From Serpula lacrymans var. lacrymans S7.9 (taxonomy: Eukaryota; Basidiomycota; Agaricomycetes; Boletales; Serpulaceae), in contig NW_006763297.1 of the NCBI RefSeq assembly GCF_000218685.1, positions 1,516,249-1,580,248 of the forward strand: DNA of 64,000 bases, given 5' to 3'. Of the stretch, positions 42,927 to 53,870 are shown in pieces (the stretch's first letter is position 1; each line of letters starts with the position of its first letter). Below the pieces are notes generated by a model. The model was not told the DNA's origin. It was given only the letters and a program-made list of their open reading frames with translations, and ran no database searches. The position numbers were made by a program, and so were the translations under genes.

Positions 42927-42940
42927 GGTTATGAGCCCTG
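42927..42940 (+). promoter_or_regulatory. Element E primer-binding site, initiator-Met half-tRNA type
   Basis: GGTTATGAGCCCTG directly follows the LTR. Its reverse complement CAGGGCTCATAACC is the anticodon arm of initiator methionine tRNA (CAU loop). This is the half-tRNA priming used by Drosophila copia and by the yeast Ty5/Tca group, not the usual tRNA 3' end. Confidence 0.8.
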
Positions 42941-44095
42941 TGCTCTAGCCATCTTCCTGACCTCATATCTCACCATCCAAGCATCCTACTGCTTATCCAT
43001 CGTAACCATTGTCTTCTGGGACTCTCATTATCTCATCCATCACCTCAGATTACTCTGATCTCATCTTGATCTCCAACAACAACTCCTTGTTGCAAGTTAC
43101 CCCCATTTCGGACGCTTTTTTTTTGGTCTTATCTGCACCATATCTCGCCCAATCCTTATCTGATCACCCTGTAACTTCTACCATCGTCTTCTACGGCCTA
43201 AATAACCCTAGGAGACCTGTCAGAGCGGTTGGATTTGAGCTGGATCTTTCTGTGAGCCTTCATCATCATTTGATCACCTTTTGGCCCCCTATTCCATATC
43301 TCCACATCCTGTGTTCGGATCTTGGCCTTATTTGAGCCATCTACTACCCTATACTATTGCACTTTACACCGTCAATTTGGGGGCAATCCATCCACTCCAT
43401 CATCCTCTGTGAAGTTCGCATTTTTGGCACTTTCACCCCTATTGGACTCCTATTGCATATCTCCACATCCTGTGCTTCACTTCTTGTGATATTTGGGCCA
43501 TCTATTACTCTATAAAAACGTTCCCTATACCTCTGATTTGGTGGCAATCCATCCATCTTATCTGTCTCTGCATCAATTTCGACTTTTTGCCCTATTTTTC
43601 GCTTTTTGGCATATCTGGTGTGTGCATAAAGCTCCAATCTTCTCTACTCTGTCCATTATCAGATAGAACAAGCCTATAGACTGTGAAGCTCGCCTGCATT
43701 GCCTCAGTTTGCTGTTGCCTAGAGCCTCTCTCAGTCTGCGGTGTTTGGGGAGCTTAAGTCACTTTGTTGACTCATATACAAGCCCTATTAACCAACACTG
43801 TCTCGAGGCGATTTCTCTGTTAATATCAGTGTGGAATTGAAAGGGGAACACAGGCGTAACCCTGTAGCAGCACTAGGAAGCCTTAGCACCCTCCTGGATC
43901 GCTTTTGGACACTTTTTGGACACTTTTTGGACCTATCCTTGCGCTTTCTGACCCTCTCCATATCCTCTCTCTACCGCCTCACCATCTTATCTGCTCGCCT
44001 CCTACTGTTGCCCATTGTCTTTGCCACTATTCCATCGCCTATAGCCGTCTCCTACATCATTTATCATTGCTCTATTGTCTTATACAACACCCATC
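42941..44095 (+). other. Element E 1.15-kb leader
   Basis: No long frame. Two loose copies of a segment containing TTGGGGCAATCCATCCA/TTGGTGGCAATCCATCCA (about 43376 and 43538) and a tandem GGACACTTTTT pair near 43907-43930 are visible. It probably holds packaging signals, but nothing identifies them. Confidence 0.4.
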
Positions 44096-47000
44096 ATGTC
44101 TGACTCTGATCCCAAGTTCCATCCCTTGTCTGGCACTAACTACCCCCAGTGGAGTGGTGAAATGCAAGCTTGGTTGATGACCAAGGGACTGTGGAGGCTC
44201 GTCTCTGGCGCTGAAAAGTGTCCTGGGACTGACACTGAAGCAATAGAGAAATGGGAGTTGAGAGCTGAAAAGGCTGCTGGTGCATTATATCTCAATGTCA
44301 CCAAAGAGCAGCGCATCCATCTTGATGGCATCATTGATGATCCTGTCAAGATCTGGGAGAAACTGGCAATTGTGCACGTCTCTAAGAAGCCTGGGACGAG
44401 ATTTAATGCCTATGACGACTTCTTCTCTATCAGAAAGAAGGAGGACGAGTCCCTGCAGTCTCTCATGACCAGAATTGACGAAGGCATGCATCAGATTCAA
44501 AATCTTCGTCCTACTGGCTTCTCATTGTCTGAATTAGACGATGAATTGACATGCATGGCCATGATTAGGGCACTTCCTGATCAATATGCCCACTTCACTT
44601 CATCTCTACTACTTCTGGGCACCTTGGACAAGACCCAGCTCAGGGATGCTTTCCTTGCTGAAGAGGTCAATCGCCGTCGTCGTGCTGAAGTCAATTCTGC
44701 CTTGCATTCTTCGTCTACCACTGCCAATAGCACCTGCACCCATCCTAACTGCCATCATTGCAACCAATCCACCACCTCTACTCGCGTTCAGTGTGATTTC
44801 TGTGGTTTACTTGGTCATACCCAAGACAAATGCCACAGATACATTGCTAGTCACCAACAGGCAGTGGAGGGTGCTAAGAATCGCTACAAGCGTGGCAATA
44901 AGGCTCAGGCAGGCTCCAGCAACTCTCAGAATACCTCTCAGCAGCCCAAATCTTCGCCCAACAATGCCAATTCATCTACTGTGGTCACTGAATCAGCTGG
45001 GAATGCAAGTCTTCGTTCCATTCATCCCTCTGATCCTCATTGCCCTCTCCAACTTGATGCTGACATTGATTGGAATGCAGACACAGGCGCCACTTCTCAT
45101 ATGACACCTCATCGTCATTGGATGCACCACTATACCCCATATCGTGTGCCAATCAAGCTGGCTGATCACACTGTTGTCTATTCAGCTGGTGTTGGTACTG
45201 TGGTGTTTAATCCTGTGATGAATGGCAAAGTGGCTAGGGCTGTGGAATTCTCTAGAGTGCTCCATGTACCAGATCTTCGAAATAATCTCCTCTCAGTCTT
45301 GTATTTAACTCGTCAAAGTGGTTTCAATGTCACTATTTCATCTCATTCCATGTCCTTTATGCGTGACAACACTCTCTTGTTCACTGCAACTATCAATGAC
45401 AACAATGCAGCATTCCTTGATGGATCTACTGCTGCTTGTGTTGAATTGGGACATTTTACTGCGACTATACCACTTGATTTGATGCTCTGGCATCGCAGAT
45501 TGGCTCACCACCATCATGCTGATGTCAAGAGACTGATACAGAGAGATCTGGTCACTGGGCTTACACTGGAATCCAAGGCTGCTCCTGATCCTGTCTGTGA
45601 ACCGTGCTTGTCTGGCAAGATGCATGCCAATCCATTCCCCTCATCTGATACTCGCTCTGCTCATCCTTTGGACCTCATCCATTCTGATGTACACCAAGTC
45701 TCTTCCCCCACATTCTCTGGTTATCGCTACTGGGTCACCTTCATTGACGATCACAGTCGATTCCGTGTTGTTGTGCCTCTCAAGGCCAAGTCAGATGTCT
45801 TTGATGCTTTCAAGAGATTCAAGGCTTATGCTGAGACTCAATTGGAGCGTAAAATCAAGGCTCTGCGCGATGACAAAGGAGGAGAGTACATGTCCAAGGA
45901 ATTTGAGCAATTCACAGATGATCATGGGATTGTCAGACAGCATACCACCAGGAATCGTCCTCAGCAGAATGGTGTGGCAGAGCGAGCAAACAGACTTCTG
46001 ACTGAGCGTATCACTGCCATGTTATCAGAGTCTGCATTGCCTAACAGCTTCTGGGGTGAATGTCTGTCCGCTTTGGTGCATGTCTGGAACAGGTGTCCCA
46101 CTGATGCAGTGGCCCATGCCACTCCATTTGAGTTGTGGTATGGACGCAAGCCTGACATGTCTCACCTTCGCATTTGGGGCTGCACTGCCTATGTGCATGT
46201 GCAAAAGGACAAAAGAGGCGTCTTTGGCTCTCATATGGAGAAATGTGTGTTCATTGGTTACCCTGAGGGATACAAGGGATGGAAATTCTACAATCCTACC
46301 ACCAAGCACACTGTTATCTCTGAGAGAGCTGATTTTGATGAGCGCTACTTCCCTGGCTTGAAGAGGTCTTCTGACAATGTCCCGCCTCCACCTCCCACTC
46401 CACCTTCGCTATCCATGCCATTGGGCCTGATTGAGGATGTCCCTGCACCTGGTCCAGGGGGAGATATGGGCCCACCAGCTGCGCTTCAGCAGCCTCAACC
46501 ATTGCCTGACAATGGGCCTCATTTGGACCTTGATGCAAAACCACCTGTGAATCAACCTCCTGAGCTTCCAAATCACCCTCCTCATCGCTCACCTTCTCCT
46601 GACTTGCCTATTGCACTGAGACGCCCTGTAAGGGCTAGGAGACCACCTAGACCATGGTGGCTTCAACACAGACAACCTACTCCTGCCATTGAGAGTGATG
46701 ACAGTGATTCTGAGGCAGTTGATGATGAAGTGGCACACTTTGGAGACTCTGCTGAGCCTAGGTCATTTGCAGATGCAATGAAGCGTCCTGATGCAGATAA
46801 ATGGAGAGAGGCAGCCATGGAAGAGCTTCAAGCTCATGAGCGCAATGGTACTTGGTCACTAGTGGAACTACCTCCTGGAGTCAAGGCTATTGGTGGCAAG
46901 TGGGTCTTCAAGATCAAGCGCAACTCAGATGGCACTGTTGAGCGCTACAAGGCCAGATATGTGGCCAAAGGTTATAACCAGCGCCCTGGCTTTGATTTCC

Positions 47001-48328
47001 TCGAAATATTTGCACCTACTGTCCGCATATCATCCATCAGAGTTGTCCTTGCCATTGCAGCCATCCACAACCTCCATTTGCGCTCCATTGACATTTCCCA
47101 TGCATTCCTGAATGGAGTCATGGATGTCAAGGTCTACATGCATCAGCCAGAGGGATTCCATCAGGGTCCTCGCAATCTTGTTTGCCAGTTGGACAAGGCC
47201 ATCTATGGGACAAAGCAGGGAGGCAGAATGTGGAACCAGAAGATGCACACTGTGCTTGAAAAACTCGGATTCAAGCGTACTTATTCAGACTCTGCCATCT
47301 ATGTCTTTAACAGAGCTGATGTGCGCATTATCCTGCCTGTCTTTGTTGATGACATGACACTGGCATCCACTTCTACTTCTGCACTTGACCAAGCTGTCAA
47401 GGACCTCTCCCTGCACTTTAAGCTTCGTGATCTTGGCCCTACTTCTTACCTACTTGGCATTTCCATCACTAGAGACCTAAGTAATTGCACCATCTCCCTC
47501 TCCTAACATCAGTACACTCTGGACATTCTGGAGCGCTTTGGCATGAAGGACTGCAAGCCTGTGTCCACTCCCATGGATCCTGGTTTGCGCCTCACCAAGG
47601 ACATGTCTCCCAAAACATCCAGTGATGCTGCTTTGATGAAGGACATTCCCTACCTTGCTGCTGTTGGTGCTCTGATGTATCTGGCCACTACCACTCGTCC
47701 TGACATTGCCTACACTGTTGGAGTCCTTGCCAGATATAACTCTAATCCTGGTCTTACTCACTGGAGCGCTGTTAAGCACTTGTTCCGCTACTTGCAAGGC
47801 ACCCTTGATCATTCCCTTGTCCTTGGTCCTGATCCCAATTCCACTGAACTCTTCACCACTTTCTCTGATGCTGATCATGGTGGTGACAAGGACTCTGGTC
47901 GTTCTACTGGTGCCTATATTGTCAAGATGGGATCTGGTGCTGTCTCCTGGAGCTCCAAGCTTCAGAACATTGTTGCTCTGTCCACCACTGAAGCAGAATA
48001 TATTGCTGCTGTTGAGGCTGGCAAAGAGATTTGCTGGATGCGAAATTTGTTGAAGGAAATGGGCTATCCTATCACCTCTCCTTCCACCCTTCATATTGAC
48101 AACCAATCTGCCATCTCTGTATCCAAGAACCCTGAGCACCATGGTCGGATGAAACACCTTGATCTGCGATGGCATTGGTTGAGAGATGTTGTTGACTCTG
48201 GGCAGATTGCTCCTACCTTTGTTCCCACTGCTGAAATGCCTGCAGACTTGTTGACCAAGGCTCTTGCCAAGCCTAAAGTGGAAGTGTTCAGGAAGATGAT
48301 GGGACTTATTAGATCAGGGGGGAGCTGA
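44096..48328 (+). pseudogene. Element E gag-pol, one internal TAA
   Basis: Starts ATG 44096 (MSDSDPKFHPLSGTNYPQW). Residues about 1-210 are a Copia gag (UBN2 type), with a CCHC knuckle near 230 (CDFCGLLGHTQDKC), protease near 328 (WNADTGATSHMT), integrase about 470-760 (HRRLAHHHHADV, FIDDHSRFR, QQNGVAERANR), RT about 915-1130 (KARYVAKGYNQRPG, PVFVDDMTLA) and RNase H about 1250-1400 (FSDADHGGDKDSGRSTGA, STTEAEYIAA). One TAA at 47504-47506 interrupts SLS-HQYTLDI; CAA is expected there. All else is open to TGA at 48326. With identical LTRs this is a nearly intact, very young copy. Confidence 0.9.
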
Positions 48329-48347
48329 TGCTTGGGAGGTGCAGCAT

Positions 48348-48357
48348 CAGGGGGGAG
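48348..48357 (+). promoter_or_regulatory. Element E polypurine tract
   Basis: CAGGGGGGAG immediately before the 3' LTR. A second very similar run (CAGGGGGGAGC) lies about 30 bp upstream, near 48316. Confidence 0.75.
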
Positions 48358-48677
48358 TGTTAGTTTTGGTGATTCTGCACCTTTGTGCTACCTATATATT
48401 TTCATTCCTTTCTCTATCTATTCTTCTATCATTCACTATTGATTGTGTTCTCTATTATTTCGCCTTTGTGGCTGCTTTGTTTACCTTTGTTTACAAAACT
48501 TCGGACAGTATTGCAGAGTCCAATGCTTCCTATTCTCTAGTTACTCACATTGGACTCTAGGTACTGTATACCTGTCATACTCTCTAATAATACAGTTACT
48601 CACATTGGACTCTAGTTCCAGTCCCTGATTGCTCTCAGCAAGTGGCTAGACACTTCCTTCAAGCTTTGTTCTTAATA
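48358..48677 (+). repeat. Element E 3' LTR
   Basis: 320 bp, no difference from the 5' LTR detected by eye; followed by the GGGGC target duplication. Confidence 0.9.
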
Positions 48678-49430
48678 GGGGCTTGGTGACGAGTATAGAT
48701 GAGCACTACCTTGCTAATTGTAGCACAAGGTAGGTTTGAGAACCACAAGGATGACGAGGTGACGAGGTTCCCAGTGATAGCAGGCTCCTGACGCACAAAC
48801 TGTAGTGCTCAGAAGGACTTTAATCAAAAGGGATGACAATGACTTCAAAAATGGGAAGTGATGATGACAGCAGTTAACAGTGGTAGAAGTGGGAAGTGTT
48901 GTGACCACACTGGATCACAAGTAGCAGAGAGTAGTGAACTTGAGAGTAGAGAAGAAGTCTGGATTGGAGTTCTTGTTGTTTTTTTATTTTTTACAAGGTA
49001 AAATACAGGGGTTTATATAGTAAAAGAAAAGTAGGCTATGCACAGTATAGCTGTGCAAAAAGAATGAGAAAGAATATGAAGGAAGGAATGTACGCTGACG
49101 AATCCTGCGTAGGTAGTACAGGATAAGATTGTCAAAAAAAGGAAAAGAAAGGGATAGAACAATAAATGCTGTGAGTAATGTCACAGGTTTGTACAGCCAT
49201 AAAGTAAAGTCCAATAGCAAAAAGAGAGCAGGAAAATCATGATGTCATGGGAAGATGCAGTAAAAAAAAGGGCAAGGCAAAACACTATCAGTATCAACAC
49301 AGTTCCTTTATTGTCAGTCAGGCATTCTAAAAAATATGTGTCCATAAAAATGATTCAAAAATCAAAAATAATCGCACTGTAAATGAATGTTCTGCTGAAG
49401 AAAAAGAAACTGGAGCCACCGGTCCACCAC

Positions 49431-49973
49431 CTAGTCCAAATCTGATAGTTCCATGGCCTTACCAATGGACTGGTTGTGTTGGACCACCTGATCAAACGAG
49501 GGAGGGAGAGGAGTAGTTCCAATTTGGAACAAGTGAGTCCCAGGCAGCGTGTGGTAGGTGTAGCTGTAGCGAAGACGATGGACAAATGATAAGTGTACCC
49601 AAGTGAATGGGACAGCGATGAACATGGGCGACGCAAGGGGATGAACCTTCTCCAGCTCAAAAACTACCCACCCACGCTCCAACCAGGCAAGACGAGCGAC
49701 CGATGTTTTGATAGTATATGATGGCAGATCGACGTCATGAAGATGGACCTGTTGCCCTATTTGAACCGGCCGCCGGGGCTTTGCTGATATCAGCAGTGGC
49801 ACGTGGTAGTCAACGGATTGGCGACGGAAGCGGATAGGAAGTGGTGACATCAGAAATGGTGGGGGTGCAAATAAGATGAGGAGGAGGAGGGTGGAGGTGA
49901 CAAACAAGTGGATTAGAATGGGGACCCAGAAACGACCGTCAGGTGAGAATAAAAAGGAGAGGAAGGGGCCCAT
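49431..49973 (-). CDS. LTR-encoded 180-residue membrane-type protein, copy 5
   Basis: ATG at 49973 on the minus strand, 180 codons to the stop at 49431, essentially identical to copy 4. It remains intact even though the host LTR is split by Copia E, because E entered the 3' part of the LTR beyond the ORF. Family unknown. Confidence 0.6.
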   Translation of the reverse strand: MGPFLSFLFSPDGRFWVPILIHLFVTSTLLLLILFAPPPFLMSPLPIRFRRQSVDYHVPLLISAKPRRPVQIGQQVHLHDVDLPSYTIKTSVARLAWLERGWVVFELEKVHPLASPMFIAVPFTWVHLSFVHRLRYSYTYHTLPGTHLFQIGTTPLPPSFDQVVQHNQSIGKAMELSDLD

Positions 49974-50284
49974 GGTGGGGCTAGGCAAAGGAAGGGGAGT
50001 AAGGGAAACGACAAAAGCGAGGGCACAATGCAATGTGTAGCCAGTGGCGACGCGAAAATTTGCCGAAATGCCGAAACGCGGAAAGTACCGGATGGAAAAG
50101 CAAAGGTGAGCGTGACTGGATTGCCTAATAGAGGTGGTGCTGATCAGCCACAAGTTTGAAACAGGCAATATTAATTACTATTCCACGTGGCACTGTGCCT
50201 GTGTGGCGCAAAGGCGAGTCTTTTTGAATATTTGCTTTGTTATTGACACCTGTCCATGCTACCAATCAACTTTGGTGCATGACA

Positions 50285-50490
50285 CTGTGCTCGCACAAAA
50301 CACATTCAACGGAAATATCATTTTATCCAAGATGACTTAGTATCAAAGGGAGAGGCAGTAATCAGATATGTTCCTACAGGAGATATGGTTGCAGACATTC
50401 TCACTAAACCCCTCACTCATGAAAAACACTGGAAATTCTCTAAAGCTATGGGACTACGGTTGCACTCGAGTGGGAGTGACAAAACCGGAT
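50285..50490 (+). pseudogene. Element F: Copia RNase H C-terminus (3' piece)
   Basis: The frame resumes CARTKHIQRKYHFIQDDLV, then IRYVPTGDMVADILTKPL and KAMGLRLHSSGSDKTG, with a stop at 50488-50490. RTKHI followed by DILTKPL is the conserved end of Copia RNase H. The last codons overlap the start of F's 3' LTR (50477). Confidence 0.85.
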
Positions 50491-50823
50491 AAACCCGGTC
50501 TCTGCCGGAGCAGCCATTGTTCTCCATGGAGCATAGCCACCACTCCATGGAGTAACCATTGTTCTCCTAGGAGCACAATTGTACTCCTAGGAGTCATTAT
50601 ACTGTAGCGAGTAGCACCTCCGACTATAAGTAGTAGGGGGCTTAGTATAGAAATACCTCAGTCGTTTCTATAGCCTCTTGGGCAGCGGCTGAGGTATGTT
50701 ACATTACATTTATTAGAGATCACCTTAAACTAACATCAATTGTAGTTTCACATAGGTAAATAATAAAGTCGTTTCTATAGCCTCTTGGGCAGCAGCAGCT
50801 GAGTTTCACATAGATTTATTACA
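50477..50823 (+). repeat. Element F 3' LTR
   Basis: Starts TGACAAAACCGG and ends ATTTATTACA, where Gypsy G coding resumes on the minus strand. It contains paired 10-bp palindromes: CTCCATGGAG at 50522-50531 and 50543-50552, CTCCTAGGAG at 50564-50573 and 50584-50593. A repeated segment TCGTTTCTATAGCCTCTTGG occurs near 50663 and 50769. A related copy lies at 63116-63424. Confidence 0.75.
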
Positions 50824-51540
50824 TCTCAGACAGGATTTTATGTATTCCTGTACATCTTTGACCATGCCAGCCCATGTAGTTTCTGGAGATCAACTCCATT
50901 GTTTGTTGCCACCCAGGGTGCCCAGCCACTGGAGTGTTGTGATGTTTGTCTATTGCCTTGATCCTTGCAGATTCAGGCACATAGATTATATCTTTAAAAT
51001 TCCCGTCTTCCCATAAATAGTTTTCGTTGCCATCAAGGTGTGCCTTCTCTTCTGAGGAGATGTCTTTCTTGAAGACTTCCAGAAGATCGGAATCCTGCCC
51101 AATTCTAACATTGGCAACCCTTGATTGATCTATCAGGGTGACACCTTTGTTGTCATCTTTGATGCCATTGGCATGATCCTCTCTTCTGGATAAAGTGTCC
51201 ACTTTCCCCATAGAAGTTCCAGGCTTATGAATTAATTTGTAATTAAATCTAGACAAGTACACCGCATAGCAAGCCTGTCTTCGGTGCAAGTCTTGGGCCG
51301 TCATAAAATATTCCAGATTCTTATGATTGGTCCAAATTTTGAATTGGTGCCTAGCACCTTCTAAGTAGTGCCGCCAGTGCTCTAGAGCTCTAATGATGGC
51401 CAGCATCTCCTTGTCGTAGATTTGATAGTTGCGCTCTGTAGGCAACAAACTATGCAATAAATAGGCACAAGGCCTCCAAAGATCATCAGGACATCTGATT
51501 GATAGAACAGCCCCAGTAGCAAAATCAGAAGAGTCGGTTT
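50824..51540 (-). pseudogene. Element G pol: RNase H and integrase N-terminus
   Basis: Minus-strand frame from TDSSDFATGAVLS (RNase H) through YQIYDKEMLAIIRALEHWRH to the integrase zinc region (HHNTPVAGHPGWQQT). It ends at YIKSCLR, where F's LTR begins. The integrase core and 3' end of G are missing from this side, having been removed with F's 5' half. The RNase H frame continues exactly across the 228-bp insertion at 51541-51768. Confidence 0.8.
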
Positions 51541-51768
51541 TGTTAGAATATACTCTGACATACCAATACCCCATAGGATAATACTTCTGATTTGTAAGCC
51601 AATCCAGTATGCAGCAGCTATACTGTGTAAGACGTCCGTGGTTGCATGTCAAGTTTAAGATCCTATATTGTATAACCTTGGCCATATAGCTCAATTGGTA
51701 GAGCAGCTGGCATGTATCCAGAAGGTTCCAGGTTCAATCCCTGGTCTGGTCATTATCCAATTTTATCA
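51541..51768 (+). mobile_element. 228-bp TG..CA insertion carrying a tRNA-like segment
   Basis: Begins TGTTAGAATATACTC and ends CCAATTTTATCA, flanked by a perfect 5-bp duplication GGTTT (51536-51540 and 51769-51773). Removing it plus one duplication joins G's frame perfectly (FRLET-DSSDFATGAVLS), so it is a precise insertion of 228 bp. It carries a 73-nt tRNA-like segment at 51680-51752. It has the same size, ends and duplication length as the 227-bp insertion at 13665-13891. Confidence 0.85.
51680..51752 (+). ncRNA. tRNA-like segment in the 228-bp element
   Basis: 73 nt folding as a cloverleaf. Acceptor GGCCATA/TCTGGTC pairs with one mismatch and one wobble. D-arm GCTC-AATTGGTA-GAGC matches the A box, anticodon stem GCTGG/CCAGA has four pairs, and T-arm CCAGG-TTCAATC-CCTGG matches the B box. 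Position 33 is A instead of the invariant T, so a working tRNA is unlikely; an anticodon would read TGT if one were assigned. It is more likely a retained pol III promoter. Confidence 0.6.
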
Positions 51769-51773
51769 GGTTT

Positions 51774-53088
51774 CTAGCCGGAACTCTTTGTCTACTTCTG
51801 GAAATGTTAATATAGACACTGTTGTAAATGCCTGTTTAAGCTTATCAAAAGCTTCTTGTTCTTTGGTGCCCCAGTGCCAAACAATGTCCTTTTTAGTCAG
51901 ATCGTTCAATGGTCTCGTTATTTTTGCAAAGTCCTCAACAAATCTTCAATATAAATTGCCTAAGCCAAGGAAGGCCCTAACTCCTTTGACGCAAGTAGGT
52001 TCTGGCCAATCCAAAATAGCTTGAACTTTCTCAGGGTCCATCCTGATTCCGTTCTAGCCAATTATTATACCAAGGAAGTCTACTTCCTTTACTTTAAAGT
52101 TACATTTTTTGGGTTTGACAAATAGTTCCCGTTCCTGTAGGCGTTGAAGGACTTCTTGCACAATCCTGTCATGCTCAGCCTCATTGTCTGACTTTGTGAA
52201 TATTAATAAATTGTCAATGTAAATGACAACACAGTTTTCTATATCCGCAAAGATCTTGTTCATCATGCTCTGGAAGGTCGCCGGTGAATTGATTAACCCA
52301 AAGAACATAACAAGGGGTTCAAAGGATCCTCAGTGGCACATGAATGTGGCCTTCCAAGCATCTTTTTCTTTGATGCATACATTATTGTACCCCCATCTGA
52401 GATCCATCTTTGTTAAGATCTTGGTACCAGCCAATTTGTCCACTAGCTGACTAATCAACACAGTTTTCTATATCCCCAAAGATCTCATTCATCATGCTCT
52501 GGAAGGTCACCGGTGAATTGATTAACCCAAAGAACATAACGAGGGGCTCAAAGGATCCTTGGCGGCACATGAACACAGCCTTCCAAGCATCTTCTTCTTT
52601 AATTTGTACATTATTGTATCCCCAGCCAACTTGTCTACTAGCTGACTGATCAAAGGCAGCGGATACACATTTTTAACTGTGTACTCATTCAAGTAACGAT
52701 AGTTCATAATTATGCGCTTCTTACCATCTTTTTTAGGAATGAAGAACACCGGGGATGCCATAGGGTTTTTGGAAGGTCTGATGTAACCCTTCCTAAGCTG
52801 TTCGTCTATGATACTAGAAACCTCATCTCTTTCTGGAGCAGAGAGGGGAATTATGTGTCCTTTTCTAGGTTTGAAGGTGTCCTTCAAATCTATAGCATGG
52901 TCCCAAGGCTTAGCCTCTGGGAAGCACTCTGATTTATGTTTAGAAAAGACTTTCCAGAAGACTTTCCAGAAGTCATGGTACTCGGGAGGTACCAGCCTCT
53001 TGATCTCTTCCTCGGGTTTTACCTTGTCATTGTCATTGTCAATCTTATCTAAAGGTCGGAGCTTAGCATAGTCTGACAGACGCGACAC
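51774..53088 (-). pseudogene. Element G reverse transcriptase, broken
   Basis: Minus-strand RT pieces: PEYHDFWKVFWKVFSKHKSE (with a small internal duplication of FWKV), YIRPSKNPMASPVFFIPKKD and [17 protein letters not shown] tandemly duplicated block (52228-52651) follows, then [17 protein letters not shown] and the active site YIDNLLIF. The second catalytic Asp is Asn in this copy (YIDN instead of YIDD). Later parts to 51774 carry stops. RT joins protease upstream near 53088. Decay is well advanced, consistent with G being the oldest layer. Confidence 0.75.
52228..52651. repeat. Tandem duplication within element G RT
   Basis: 52228-52456 and 52457-52651 are head-to-tail copies (both start AACACAGTTTTCTATATCC). 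The second copy lacks about 34 bp near 52620. They differ by scattered substitutions, so the duplication is not recent. Confidence 0.85.
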
Positions 53089-53870
53089 GGCTTACCCAAT
53101 TCATTGCACTCCTGAGGGCAATGTGACAATGTGACAACCCCTGTCTGCCAGTTGATCTCAGGATTGTGTTTAAATAGCCAGGTCCAGCCTAAGATTAAAT
53201 TAATCTTCCCCAGTTGGGTAGCTTCAGCGGTGACTTGTTCTCTGTGTCCTTGGTACTCGACAACAAAAGAACATTTGTGCGTAATGCAGCCACCTGCATT
53301 AAGTGTACCGTCAATGTTATAGACGGGAATAGATACATCTAATTTTACCAGGGGGAGTCCAATTTGCTCCACCCAGACCTGATCTATGAAGATGCTGTTA
53401 GCGCCTGAATCAAGCAGTGCGCTAGTTGGGTGTACTATGCCCTGGGCAAGGTTTTCCACACCAACATCTAAACAGATCTCTTTTTGGAATAAATATATGT
53501 GCATCAACACATGCCTTGGGATTTCTGTGGAAAGTGGCTCCAAAGAAGAAAAGGAAGAAGTATCAAAAGGAACATGTTTTTCTATTTTAGGATTTTCTAT
53601 ATTTTTATTTGTATTTTTACCAGAATCAAGCACCCTAGTGTTTGTCTTGCCAGGGCCACGCTCCAAGGGAGACACTGGTGCAGTGGTAGTATCGTAAATA
53701 TTACAATCACAGTGCTTTATACAAGTACACACTTCAGATAATAAATTTAGAAATCTATTTACAAATTGGGGAGCCACCCCCATCTTTCCTTTATTGCTCG
53801 TGCAACACCCTGGAGCAGGGGCCACCTTGTTGTGGTTTACTTCATTTTTCATAGGAGCAAAGGCACCCAA
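53049..53870 (-). pseudogene. Element G protease region
   Basis: A 273-residue minus-strand frame with the retroelement aspartic protease motif ALLDSGANSIFID near residue 150, SIPVYNIDGTLNAGG, and the usual end LGWTWLFKHNPEINW plus a Cys pair. It lies between gag (54030-54660) and RT. The downstream end overlaps the RT frame by about 40 bp. Confidence 0.78.

Larger units (their letters stand above)
42607..48677 (+). mobile_element. Element E: full-length young Copia retrotransposon
   Basis: Two 320-bp LTRs (42607-42926 and 48358-48677) look identical by eye. A perfect 5-bp duplication GGGGC flanks them (42602-42606 and 48678-48682). Internal order is PBS, a long leader, a single gag-pol frame and a polypurine tract. 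It lies within the 1.8-kb LTR copy 5. Identical LTRs imply very recent insertion. The LTR begins TG but ends TA (CTTAATA), an unusual 3' end fixed by the PBS on one side and the duplication on the other. Confidence 0.93.
42381..50284 (-). mobile_element. Solo 1.8-kb LTR, copy 5, split by Copia E
   Basis: 42381-42606 and 48683-50284 are the two parts of one inverted copy (TGTCGATGATG at the left, GGTGCATGACA at the right), about 1.83 kb in all. The break is exactly Copia E with its GGGGC duplication. It sits inside Copia F's RNase H. The flanks (CCAT left, CTGT right) are not a clean duplication; a 3-bp loss at the left edge of an original CTGT duplication would explain them. Confidence 0.8.

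Noticed and set aside
51680..51752. A functional tRNA gene (Thr anticodon TGT if forced)
   Set aside because: Position 33 is A instead of T, the anticodon stem has a mismatch, and the whole lies inside a 228-bp mobile insertion. It is called tRNA-like only.
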